DNA from: Fimbriiglobus sp.
Lineage (GTDB): Bacteria > Planctomycetota > Planctomycetia > Gemmatales > Gemmataceae
Direction of reading: 5' to 3'
Assembly: GCA_022841795.1 (NCBI GenBank)
Contig: JALHQU010000002.1
Span: 1 to 64,000 of the forward strand
Length of the DNA: 64,000 nt
Position 1 is the first letter of the stretch, and the number at the start of each line of letters is the position of its first letter. The notes below the pieces were generated by a model, which did no database searches, was not told the DNA's origin, and worked only from the letters and a program-made list of their open reading frames with translations. Of the stretch, positions 51,953 through 59,922 are shown piece by piece. A program made the translations under genes and the position numbers.

Positions 51953-52039
51953 CCGCACAGCAGGGACACCGGTCGGAGGCGTAGGCACAGCCCCGCTCCG
52001 GGTAGCGCGGGCGCGCCAACCTCAGGACGGGTTGGTCCG

Positions 52040-52077
52040 CTCCGCCACTGCCCGTGCAGGCGCGGGCAGTGGCGGAG
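52040..52077 (+). terminator. 15-bp perfect hairpin downstream of the 51731 gene
   Basis: CTCCGCCACTGCCCG (52040-52054) pairs with 52063-52077 around an 8-nt loop. There is no T-run. It probably ends transcription of the 51267-51952 pair. Confidence 0.5.
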
Positions 52078-52167
52078 TGAAGGAAGGAATCAAATGAAGG
52101 AATCAGCGAGCTCGAAGTCGGGGCCGTGTGAGTCGTTCCGTCCTAATGGAACACGCCTCGCATAAGG

Positions 52168-52407
52168 CTACCCCCTCCGTCCGCACGAAGGGGTCACGAA
52201 CGACGGGCGGCCGCGGGGCCGTCGGGGGACCCGTTTCAATCTCGCCACGTCCGACCGGAGGACGAGTCGCACCACGCCCACCTGGGCCGCGACAGTGAGG
52301 CGGCCGTCCCTGAGATACTGTTCTACTCGTGACTTCGAGACGGCGAGTTCCCGTGCGGCCTCGGAAAGAGTCATGTACTCGTGAAACACATCCCCGTCAC
52401 ACTTCAT
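52168..52407 (-). CDS. Excisionase-type helix-turn-helix protein
   Basis: 79 residues from ATG 52407. The core MTLSEAARELAVSKSRVEQY then LRDGRLTVAAQVGVVRLVLR is a MerR/Xis-like winged helix (HTH_17). Such proteins direct excision or regulate the integrase of mobile elements. Its upstream DNA is AT-rich and shared with the divergent DUF932 gene. Confidence 0.7.
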   Translation of the reverse strand: MKCDGDVFHEYMTLSEAARELAVSKSRVEQYLRDGRLTVAAQVGVVRLVLRSDVARLKRVPRRPRGRPSFVTPSCGRRG

Positions 52408-52576
52408 AAGAACTCAATAATGTTAGTATAAATGCTTGATTAAATCTACGCGGTCGTGTAGGTTTATCATCACGAACCGCGTCCCGAAGCGGTAACAAGC
52501 TGCCTCGGGATTGGCCGGTCTCGAAACAACGGCCGTCGGGGCTCCACCCCCGGCGGCCACAACAGAAAGGACAGTT

Positions 52577-53521
52577 ATGGCACATGAGTTTGAATCAGGT
52601 TTCTTCGTTCGTCAACCGGCCTGGCACCGGCTCGGCGTGTTGCTCCCGGAATCCCCGACCATCGACGACGCCGTCCGACTGGCCGGTCTCGACTGGCGGG
52701 TCTACATGGCCCCGCTCCTCACGGACTGGTGCGAGCGGGTCAAGACCCACCGGGCCGTCGTCCGCGAGAGTGACGGCACGGTGCTGGGTGTCGTCGGGAA
52801 CGGTTACCGGCCGCTCCAGAACGACCGGGCGTTCGAGTTCTTCTCCCCGTTCGTCGCCTCCGGGGCGTGCCGCCTGGAGGCGGCCGGGGCACTCCGGGAG
52901 GGCCGGAGGGTCTGGGTGCTCGCCCGCGTGACAGCGGCCGAGGCCGAGGTCGTCGACGGCGACCCGGTGCGGGGCTACTTCCTCCTCTCGAACGCCCACG
53001 ACGGGAGTCAGGCGGTCCGCGCCCAGTTCACGAACATTCGGGTCGTGTGCATGAACACACTGGCACTCGCCGACCGGCGGGCGGAACTCGGGGTCGAGGA
53101 CTGTCTGAGGGTCCGCCACACGACCGGGCTCGAATCGGGGCTCGACCTCGTCCAGCGGGCGACCGACATGGCGCACCGGACCTTCGCCGCGACCGTCGCC
53201 GACTATCAGCGGATGGTCTCCCGCCACCTACCCGTGGACGGGTTCCGGCGCTACGTCGCCGACGTCCTCGAGGTGCCGGAGGACTGCCGGAGACAGGGAC
53301 AGATGCCGAAGGCGTGGGACGCGATTCTGATGGCCTACCACCGGGGCCCGGGGGCTCGACTGAAGGGCGTCTTCGGCACCTACTGGGGCGGGTACAACGC
53401 GGTGACGGACTGGGTCGACCACAGCCGAGGGGTGAGGGGTGAGGACCAGAGACTCGACTCGGCGTGGTTCGGTGCGGGCGTCCGGGTGAAGCAACGGGCG
53501 TTCGAGCTCGCCCTCGGGTAG
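52577..53521 (+). CDS. DUF932 phage/plasmid-like protein
   Basis: 314 residues from ATG 52577 (GAAAGGAC upstream). The family N-terminus is recognisable: FVRQPAWHRLGVLLPESPTI and DDAVRLAGLDWRVYMAPL, then GVVGNGYRPLQNDRAFEFFS and FTNIRVVCMNTLALA. DUF932 proteins are common on plasmids and prophages; the activity is unknown. A second DUF932-like gene follows at 54740. Confidence 0.85.
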   Translation: MAHEFESGFFVRQPAWHRLGVLLPESPTIDDAVRLAGLDWRVYMAPLLTDWCERVKTHRAVVRESDGTVLGVVGNGYRPLQNDRAFEFFSPFVASGACRLEAAGALREGRRVWVLARVTAAEAEVVDGDPVRGYFLLSNAHDGSQAVRAQFTNIRVVCMNTLALADRRAELGVEDCLRVRHTTGLESGLDLVQRATDMAHRTFAATVADYQRMVSRHLPVDGFRRYVADVLEVPEDCRRQGQMPKAWDAILMAYHRGPGARLKGVFGTYWGGYNAVTDWVDHSRGVRGEDQRLDSAWFGAGVRVKQRAFELALG

Positions 53522-54662
53522 CGAGCAACCCGCCGGGGAACCTCCCCGGCGGGCCGCCCCGATTACCAAGCATCGGCATCCGGGTACTCAGTCCATCGCG
53601 GGCGGGTAAAGCCCAACAGCCCGTAGGCTGTGACCGCCCGAGACCTCCGCGCCCCGCCGCTTCGCAAGGACGTCATTACGGCGTTCGACCAGGGCGTGCC
53701 TGCGCCCGTGGCCAGGGAATGCTCTCCGAAGTCTGCACGACTCCGACCGCGTTCAGGCAGGTCAGTAATTGCGACCCGCAGGAACTCGCTCCGCAGCACG
53801 GCGTCCGAACCACGCGGACTTCCCCTCCGAGTCGACGTCAGTTCGCAGCCGTCCTTCCCTCCGGCGTGGTGAGGGACGGCCGGACGATGCTTTCCCTTGG
53901 AGGCGTCCAGTGGCGAAGTAACCCCGGAGTTCCCGCGCGGGTTCAAGATTCCGGCGCAGGCCATTGGGGACGCGGCTCCGGGCTTCGAGCCGCCGCGGTT
54001 CGCGACCAACCGCTTCCTCGCGGGCTCGGATACCGACAAGGGTTTGTGCGCGGCTACACTACTGTACTCGCCAAATCCCGCCGCCGCTGACCCGCTTGGC
54101 CCAACCGGGTTACTCTGGGAGTACCGTCCGTTTTTAGGATTGCGACGACACACTTGGGATAGCCGTATGCTGGGAGACTCTCGCGTGCGGGTGGGAGGGA
54201 CGAGGGCTCAAACGGAAACGGAACGCGACGAACGAAGCGGGTACGCTAAAACCCGGCGAGGGGGGGGCGAGTAACTCACGAACCAGAGCGTGCCGTCGTC
54301 GGCCGCCTGGGTACGCTGCTCGCCAGCCTCGCCCCATGACGCGGCTCACCCCTTTCGACCTTGCACTTTTCGTGCGATCCTGCCTGGGCACTGACGTAGC
54401 GGAAGCGAGCCATGCGGGGACGCAACTCGCCAGGAAGCGCCAGTGTGCAGAGGTAGGTCGTTTCAAGAGCACCGGGGAGATGGGTTGTGCGGGGCCGGTC
54501 CCTTCAAGCCAATCTCTCCGGGTGGCTACTTCACTTCTACCTATGCCCCATGCCTCCAGAAATCCCGGGGTCAAAGGGGCAGCGCCCCTCTGCATCGAAC
54601 CGGTCCATAAGGGTATTAGCTTTTCGTCTTCGTCTCTCACCTGTGGGGGCTCCCCCAGAGGC
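53522..54662. other. 1.1-kb stretch without a convincing gene
   Basis: Long open frames exist on both strands at the same place (about 53560-54270), but none has a good ribosome site or recognisable motif, and both have frame-shadow composition. The region could hold a structured RNA or a decayed element. I see only short hairpins, such as GGGCG TGCCTG CGCCC near 53690. Confidence 0.35.
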
Positions 54663-54712
54663 GGGAGGCGAAGCGAGTTCAAGACGAAGGTTTTCAAATC
54701 GCTTTGCCTCCC
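54663..54712. repeat. Inverted repeat upstream of the second DUF932-like gene
   Basis: GGGAGGCGAAGCGA (54663-54676) and TCGCTTTGCCTCCC (54699-54712) pair with one mismatch, with a 22-nt loop. It lies 27 bp before the start codon, so a leader hairpin or attenuator is possible. Confidence 0.45.
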
Positions 54713-54739
54713 GGGTGTTCCCATCCCGGAGGTGTTGCA

Positions 54740-55525
54740 GTGTCTACGTCCAATGGTTCTGTTCTGGTTCTGCACAAGGGCGCGCGGTCGGTGTCGCTCG
54801 ACGAGTTGCGGGAGGTTCGACCCCCCGATCCCGTCGGCCGCTGGCACCCGATCGCGCACGCTCGAGTCGTCGATGTGGTGTCCACGGCACTGGTCGAGTC
54901 GGGCTACAAGGTCGAGAAGGCGCAGTACGGGCTCACCCCCGACGGCCACAGATTTTTCGGCACGCTCGACCTCGGCTCGGACCTGGTCCACGGGGTCAAG
55001 CTGGCGGTCGGCATCCGCAACAGCTCGGACAAGACGTTCCCGCTGGGGTTCTGCGCCGGCTCCCGCGTCTTCTGCTGCGACAACCTGGCGTTTCGCGCCG
55101 AGTTGCTCGTGAAAAAGCGCCACACCCGTTTCGGGGAGCAGCGCTTCGTCACGGCCATCTCCGGCGCGGTCACGTCCCTGAAGTCGTTCCAGGAGACCGA
55201 GGCCGAGCGCATCCGGCGGTTCGCCGAAACCGAGTTGTCGCCGGAGATGGCCGACGCACTGATCCTGCGCGCCTACGAGCGGGGCATCCTCGGCGCGCGC
55301 GAGTTGCCGAAGGTCATCCAGTGCTGGCGTAACCCCGCGCACGACGAGTTCAAGCCGCGGACGGTCTGGAGCCTCTTCAACGCTTTCACGAGCGGCCTGA
55401 AGGAGCGAACGACCGCCCGGCCATCCGAGTACGCGGCGCAGAGCATCCGCTTAAACGGCATGTTGGACAAAGAAGGTGTCGTGAAAGCACTCCCGACCCA
55501 CGGCGAGCCGACCACCGCCGCGTAG
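54740..55525 (+). CDS. DUF932-like protein, short form
   Basis: 261 residues from GTG 54740, with GGAGG about 8 nt upstream. The centre HRFFGTLDLGSDLVHGVKLA then VGIRNSSDKTFPLGFCAGSR and VFCCDNLAFRAELLVKKRHT corresponds to the DUF932 core with the motif of a conserved N-C-D turn. It is only distantly related to the gene at 52577. It is followed by the SSB-like gene, 130 bp downstream on the same strand. Confidence 0.7.
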   Translation: MSTSNGSVLVLHKGARSVSLDELREVRPPDPVGRWHPIAHARVVDVVSTALVESGYKVEKAQYGLTPDGHRFFGTLDLGSDLVHGVKLAVGIRNSSDKTFPLGFCAGSRVFCCDNLAFRAELLVKKRHTRFGEQRFVTAISGAVTSLKSFQETEAERIRRFAETELSPEMADALILRAYERGILGARELPKVIQCWRNPAHDEFKPRTVWSLFNAFTSGLKERTTARPSEYAAQSIRLNGMLDKEGVVKALPTHGEPTTAA

Positions 55526-55656
55526 CGCACGCACGCGCGGTCCCAAACCACGCCGCACCGGACCGAAAGCCACCCGGTGCGGCGTGCTCGTTTTTCCGAA
55601 GGCTTTCCCGCAGACACGCACAGGTTCCATCCCACGAGCAAGAAGGAGTCCACGTC

Positions 55657-56121
55657 ATGGCACGCAAGCACGCCACCGCCGCAACCCCGACCGAAGCCCC
55701 GACCAAAGTGCCAGGCGAGCAAGCCCAGGGTGCCGCACCGTCCAAGGACGATGCCCAAGCCCCGCCGGTGAACACCGGGATCCCGGGGCGCAAGCCGCCG
55801 GTGTTCGAGTGTCGCCTCGGCCGGGTCAAGGCCGTCGTGTGGGAGAACCTCTCCGACAACGGGGTCTGGTTCTCGATCACGTTCGGGCGGTCCTACAAGG
55901 AGGAGAAGGCGGGAGGCCAGTGGAAGACGGCGAGCAGTTTCGGTAAGGACGACCTCCTGGTCGTCGCCGAGTGCGCCCGCCAGTGCTTCCTCTGGATCGT
56001 CTCGCAGCAGCAGGGTGGCAACGTTCAACAGGTCGCGGGTGAAGCCCAGAAGCAACCCAACTCGACCGACGCGCCCACCCCCGCTGCTACCACCAACAAC
56101 GAGGAACCCATTCCGTTCTGA
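55657..56121 (+). CDS. Putative single-stranded-DNA-binding-like protein with acidic IPF tail
   Basis: 154 residues from ATG 55657 (AAGGAG upstream). A Thr/Pro/Ala N-terminal tail leads to a compact beta domain (FECRLGRVKAVVWENLSDNG, VWFSITFGRSYKEEK, GKDDLLVVAECARQCFLWIV), then a Gln/Asn/Thr-rich linker. The protein ends NNEEPIPF, matching the acidic DDDIPF-type tip by which bacterial SSB recruits repair enzymes. I do not recognise the central domain as a standard OB-fold SSB. A dead paralogue lies at 30706-30960. A plasmid-borne ssDNA-binding role is inferred. Confidence 0.6.
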   Translation: MARKHATAATPTEAPTKVPGEQAQGAAPSKDDAQAPPVNTGIPGRKPPVFECRLGRVKAVVWENLSDNGVWFSITFGRSYKEEKAGGQWKTASSFGKDDLLVVAECARQCFLWIVSQQQGGNVQQVAGEAQKQPNSTDAPTPAATTNNEEPIPF

Positions 56122-56169
56122 GCCCGCATCTGGTCTGACGACGACGCCCTGAAGCCGCACAGGGGAGAG

Positions 56170-56189
56170 GTTTTTGATGCATCAAAAAC
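56170..56189. promoter_or_regulatory. Perfect 20-bp palindrome
   Basis: GTTTTTGATGCATCAAAAAC is its own reverse complement. It is followed by GGTTTATCAAACC. It lies after the SSB-like gene and upstream of an AT-richer orphan gene: an operator or terminator. Confidence 0.5.
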
Positions 56190-56434
56190 GGTTTATCAAA
56201 CCTACGAACTCGTTTCGTCCTCTCTCCAAAAAAATGAAAAGCGGAGAATTGCTCTGGACTTCTGGTGGGGCCACTCGGTACCTTTTTCAACATGCATGAA
56301 GGGGAGACACCTTGCATGCACGCGGGTGTGTCTGAGGAGCGGGCCGGCCCCGTTCCATGGCACCTCCGAAAAGAAAGATCTCGAACTTGGGCGCGCTAGC
56401 CCTCGCTTCGGATATTCTTTTTAGGAGTGCCACA

Positions 56435-57619
56435 ATGGACACTTTCTCACGTCAATTACCATCCACCTCGCTCCTTACAAGAAAAGACCGTCAGTTTCAC
56501 GCCATCGACCTTATCGCGGGAGCGTTAAGGCGAAACACCATTTATCTGGTCCCCGAAGATTTTGTCGGGGCTCTGTCCGCGGTGCATACCGTCGGTGAAA
56601 ACGCGCTCGATACCCCCACACGCGATGCCAAGTGGCGACAGTGGGGGCGTGAGGCATTTGAACGCCAGTCCGGAAAAATCCATCGAGTATCCAGTCTGCC
56701 GCTGGAGATCGGCCTTGGCCTTGGCTTGGCCGAGTTTCAGTTGCCCTGGGTGATCCCAAGTAACTTTGCTGCCACGAAGCAGATCGTGCATCGAGCCGAC
56801 TACTCCCGCGACCGGCTCTGTGAAGTTGTCAAATGGGTTTACGCCAAGTGGAACCAGCGGCCGGTCACCCAGACACAATCCGGCCAGCAACTCTCGGAGA
56901 CCGAGAAGTTCTTCAGGTCTATCCGCCCGGACGGTACATTCGACCCTTCGGTCGGATACTTCCAGCGTTACCTCATAGGCTACGAGGCCGAGGATACGCA
57001 CCTGTTCTGCTTGCTGGGTCACAGCCTCCGCATCGCGATCGAGAACGCTCGCCGTGACCCGGCCACCGTCACCTCAATCCCCTCCGACTTTGAGTACCGA
57101 TACGAGTCCTATCTGCACTTGGTAACTGTTTCGGCGATCTTCTGGAAGTACGCGGCGCGACTGATGTTGAGTGACCGCACCGACATGGATGCCGCCCTGA
57201 CACTTTCTTCGTTTCGATGGATCGGCACTCGTTTCGGAGGCCGAGGGTGGCAGTCTCAGATGTACACTATCAACGTGTACGAAGAGCTGCGGCCGACCTC
57301 GCGCATCCTCATCTTCATTGGTAACTTGGCAGACCTCAATTTCGATCCGTTCGCACCAGTTCACCTTTCCGGGGTCGGAGTGACCAACAACGCCGAGACG
57401 CGCTCGACCTCGTCGAGTCCCGGCGGAGCGGCCTGTACTGTACGTGAACGTCGGGTGCTGCCAGCGGGCGATTCGTGCGCCTCGTCTGTTCAGGAGTCGG
57501 ATTTCGACCTGGGCATGGTCCCTGAAGATGCGGCGGGTGCAACTGTTCCTCGCGAAGTCTCTCGACCACCCGATCCGCCGTTTCGTCTAAGCGACTTTGA
57601 CGAAATCCACTGGTACTAG
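56435..57619 (+). CDS. Orphan protein, AT-richer than surroundings
   Basis: 394 residues. I chose ATG 56435 with AGGAG 7 nt upstream; in-frame ATG 56357 lacks one. No family recognised. Mostly helical: DRQFHAIDLIAGALRRNTIY, RLCEVVKWVYAKWNQRPVTQ and LHLVTVSAIFWKYAARLMLS. The C-terminal 90 residues are disordered and acidic. Composition and codon use are visibly less GC-rich than the flanking genes, suggesting separate acquisition as element cargo. Confidence 0.65.
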   Translation: MDTFSRQLPSTSLLTRKDRQFHAIDLIAGALRRNTIYLVPEDFVGALSAVHTVGENALDTPTRDAKWRQWGREAFERQSGKIHRVSSLPLEIGLGLGLAEFQLPWVIPSNFAATKQIVHRADYSRDRLCEVVKWVYAKWNQRPVTQTQSGQQLSETEKFFRSIRPDGTFDPSVGYFQRYLIGYEAEDTHLFCLLGHSLRIAIENARRDPATVTSIPSDFEYRYESYLHLVTVSAIFWKYAARLMLSDRTDMDAALTLSSFRWIGTRFGGRGWQSQMYTINVYEELRPTSRILIFIGNLADLNFDPFAPVHLSGVGVTNNAETRSTSSSPGGAACTVRERRVLPAGDSCASSVQESDFDLGMVPEDAAGATVPREVSRPPDPPFRLSDFDEIHWY

Positions 57620-57721
57620 TCCCCTGTAGGCCCAATCCGGCCCTCGCCGGTTAACCGTGTGGCGGCTGCGCCCGTGCAGTCCGTCCGGGTAGTTTCGTTT
57701 CCCGTTTCAGGAGATCCGTCC

Positions 57722-58423
57722 ATGCCACTGCCTTCCAAGAAGGAAGGTGCCGCCACCGCTGCGCGCACCTCCGAGTCCAAGCCGGCCGAGAAGAGCCTCG
57801 ACAAGGTCGTCGAGGGGCTCTGCCACAAGTTCGGGTCCGTCCGCTCGGTTCAGCCCGTGCTGATCGTGATCGACAAGAGCGGGTCGATGGAGAAGTACCA
57901 CATCGCCACGGGCAAGTACCTCCCCGTGATCATCCAGCGCATCAAGGACACGGGGTTGGAACGGTCGCTCGACTCCGTGTACTTGGCGGTGATCATGATC
58001 GCCGCCGATGGGCTGAAGACCAACGGTTGGCAGAGGCTCCGCGACGCCACCGACGTGGAACACGAAGTGGACGGCGGCACGCCCATCGGTGCCGCTTCAA
58101 GCCTCGCGGCGGACATGATCCACTCGCTCGTGTTCGAGGACCTGGTCGCGGCCAACATCCGGGCCAAGCCGGCGCTCGTGCTCAAAATCTCCGACCTCCA
58201 GGCTACCGAAACCGAGCAGCCCGAGGTCACCAAGGCGGGCATCGAAAAGCTCGTCGCGGTTGTCAAGAAGGCGCGCGGGCAGATCACCGTCGTCGGTCCC
58301 ACGCCCGAGGAGACCGATCAGGATCTCGCCCGGATGCTGAGCGGCCCGGAGCGCAAGATCCGCTACCTCGGCGACGATCCATCGGCGGTCATCACCGTTA
58401 CGTTCGACACCCTCACCGCCTAG
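57722..58423 (+). CDS. von Willebrand factor A domain protein
   Basis: 233 residues from ATG 57722 (AGGAGA upstream). The vWA fold begins QPVLIVIDKSGSMEKYHIAT with the MIDAS DxSxS, followed by VYLAVIMIAADGLKTNG and DGGTPIGAASSLAADMIHSL, the T of the MIDAS. It is a cytosolic metal-dependent protein-binding module. The protein-kinase-like gene starts 14 bp later. The pairing recalls TerY-type vWA/kinase systems, but no phosphatase gene is present. Confidence 0.85.
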   Translation: MPLPSKKEGAATAARTSESKPAEKSLDKVVEGLCHKFGSVRSVQPVLIVIDKSGSMEKYHIATGKYLPVIIQRIKDTGLERSLDSVYLAVIMIAADGLKTNGWQRLRDATDVEHEVDGGTPIGAASSLAADMIHSLVFEDLVAANIRAKPALVLKISDLQATETEQPEVTKAGIEKLVAVVKKARGQITVVGPTPEETDQDLARMLSGPERKIRYLGDDPSAVITVTFDTLTA

Positions 58424-58436
58424 TGGAGTCAATGCC

Positions 58437-59672
58437 ATGAGTCCCCCTCGCACGGTCGGAGAGACCACCGGCGACTACTTCGCGCCCGACGACGTCCCCC
58501 TCGGCAGTGGGTCCGAGGCGGTCGTGTACCTGGCCCGGCGCAACAACTCCGGCCGCGCGGGGGATCGTGCGTGCGTCAAGATCTTCCGCGACCCCAAGCC
58601 CGAAGTGTTCGACAAGATCCGCGCGCTGATTTACCAGATGCGCGGCTTTAAGTTCGTCGCCCACATGCTGGAGGTGGCGCTCGATGTCGCGAGCAAACAG
58701 CCGGTGGGGGTGGTGCTGGAGTACTGCCCCGGCGAGTCGCTGAGAGACTTCATCGAACGCGACGGCACCCGGGAGCTGACGACGCTTCAGAAGGCGACGC
58801 TCTGTCGAGATCTGGCGATCGCCATCGGGCAGTTCACGACCTCGCGGCGGATCGTGCCGATCGACCTGAGCCTTCAGAACATCCACCTCGTCCTGACGCC
58901 GGGTGTGGTTACTCTCGTGCTCCTCGACACCGACAGTTGCTGGCTGCTCAAGCAGCGTAAACCCTCGGGCACGATCACCGACTACCCCGGGCCGATGGGC
59001 ACGCCGGGTTACCGCGCGCCGGAGTTGCTCAGCACGCCCAACCTGTTGCCGTCCGCCGAATCGACGCTCTGGGGTCTCGCCACGGTGATCTTCGTGATCC
59101 TTTACGGCGAGCACCCGTGCACGCTGCTGGTGACCGCCGAAACGCAAGGCATCCAGGAGGAGGACCTCGTCGCCGAGGGGCACTACCCGTTACTCGCACG
59201 GTCTCACGCCAAGTACTTCGCGCCGCGCTACGACACCAACGCCTCCGAGATCCCGCCGTACTTCGACCGGTTGTTCCGTGCCGCTCTAACAGGACCTGCA
59301 CAACACAGGCCGACGGCCAGGCAGTGGCAGGAGGCATTCGAGGAGTGGTTCGCCAACGAACTCGCGCCGCGCCGGTCGCTGCTGACCAGGGCGCTCGCGG
59401 CGTGGCTCCGGTTCAAGCGGCACTTCCGGCTCGAAGTCGAAGTGACCGCGCGATCGGCGGCGCTGGTGGTCATGTTCGCGTGCGTGGGCGTTTTGGCGAC
59501 GTTCGCCATCCGGAAAGCCAACGAAACCGAGCAACTCCCACGGCAGCCCATGAACGCCTTACCCCCGACATCGAGCCCTAAAGCCGATTCGGCGACTCCT
59601 CCTGTTGAGTCCACCCCGTTTTGGAACCCAACGCTGAGGAGGTACTTCGGTGGCGACAAATCACAAAAGTAA
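58437..59672 (+). CDS. Membrane-anchored protein-kinase-like protein
   Basis: 411 residues from ATG 58437. Kinase motifs in order: LGSGSEAVVYLAR (glycine loop), RACVKIF (Lys), IVPIDLSLQNIHLVL (HRD-region with His-Arg replaced by Pro-Ile but catalytic Asp and Asn kept), LLDTDSCWL (DFG replaced by DTD), GTPGYRAPELLS and STLWGLATVIFVILYG. A transmembrane helix lies near 343-362 (SAALVVMFACVGVLATFAI) with a short tail outside. Activity is plausible but the altered HRD/DFG leave doubt. It overlaps the next gene by 23 bp and belongs to the mobilisation operon. Confidence 0.8.
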   Translation: MSPPRTVGETTGDYFAPDDVPLGSGSEAVVYLARRNNSGRAGDRACVKIFRDPKPEVFDKIRALIYQMRGFKFVAHMLEVALDVASKQPVGVVLEYCPGESLRDFIERDGTRELTTLQKATLCRDLAIAIGQFTTSRRIVPIDLSLQNIHLVLTPGVVTLVLLDTDSCWLLKQRKPSGTITDYPGPMGTPGYRAPELLSTPNLLPSAESTLWGLATVIFVILYGEHPCTLLVTAETQGIQEEDLVAEGHYPLLARSHAKYFAPRYDTNASEIPPYFDRLFRAALTGPAQHRPTARQWQEAFEEWFANELAPRRSLLTRALAAWLRFKRHFRLEVEVTARSAALVVMFACVGVLATFAIRKANETEQLPRQPMNALPPTSSPKADSATPPVESTPFWNPTLRRYFGGDKSQK

Positions 59673-59922
59673 GCACAAGTGTGAGGTGATGGCCCGCTTC
59701 ACCCAGGAGCAGTTCGACGCCATCGAGGCCGCGCGCCCGAAGGACGAGCAGCTGGCGGCGTTCGTGCGCCGCATGACGCTCGCGGGCGTTGCCGGCACAC
59801 ACGGTGCCGATCTTCGCCGTGTGGCGGCGTTCATCGTCGGCGTGCTCTCCACGGAGTACACGCCGGATCAAATCCTTCCGTTACTCGACGAGTACCTCCG
59901 GCAGCAGGAGGAACAGCAATGA
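59650..59922 (+). CDS. Small RHH-type mobilisation accessory protein
   Basis: 90 residues from GTG 59650 (GAGG upstream). KCEVMARFTQEQFDAIEAAR followed by DEQLAAFVRRMTLAGVAG has the strand-helix-helix pattern of MobC/TraY-like relaxosome proteins. Its stop overlaps the start of the relaxase-like gene (ATGA), so it may help load that protein at oriT. Confidence 0.6.
   Translation: MATNHKSKHKCEVMARFTQEQFDAIEAARPKDEQLAAFVRRMTLAGVAGTHGADLRRVAAFIVGVLSTEYTPDQILPLLDEYLRQQEEQQ

Noticed and set aside
53563-54153. A 196-codon minus-strand frame as a gene
   Set aside because: No ribosome site, Arg/Ser/Gly-rich, overlapping equally long plus-strand frames; no recognisable motif.
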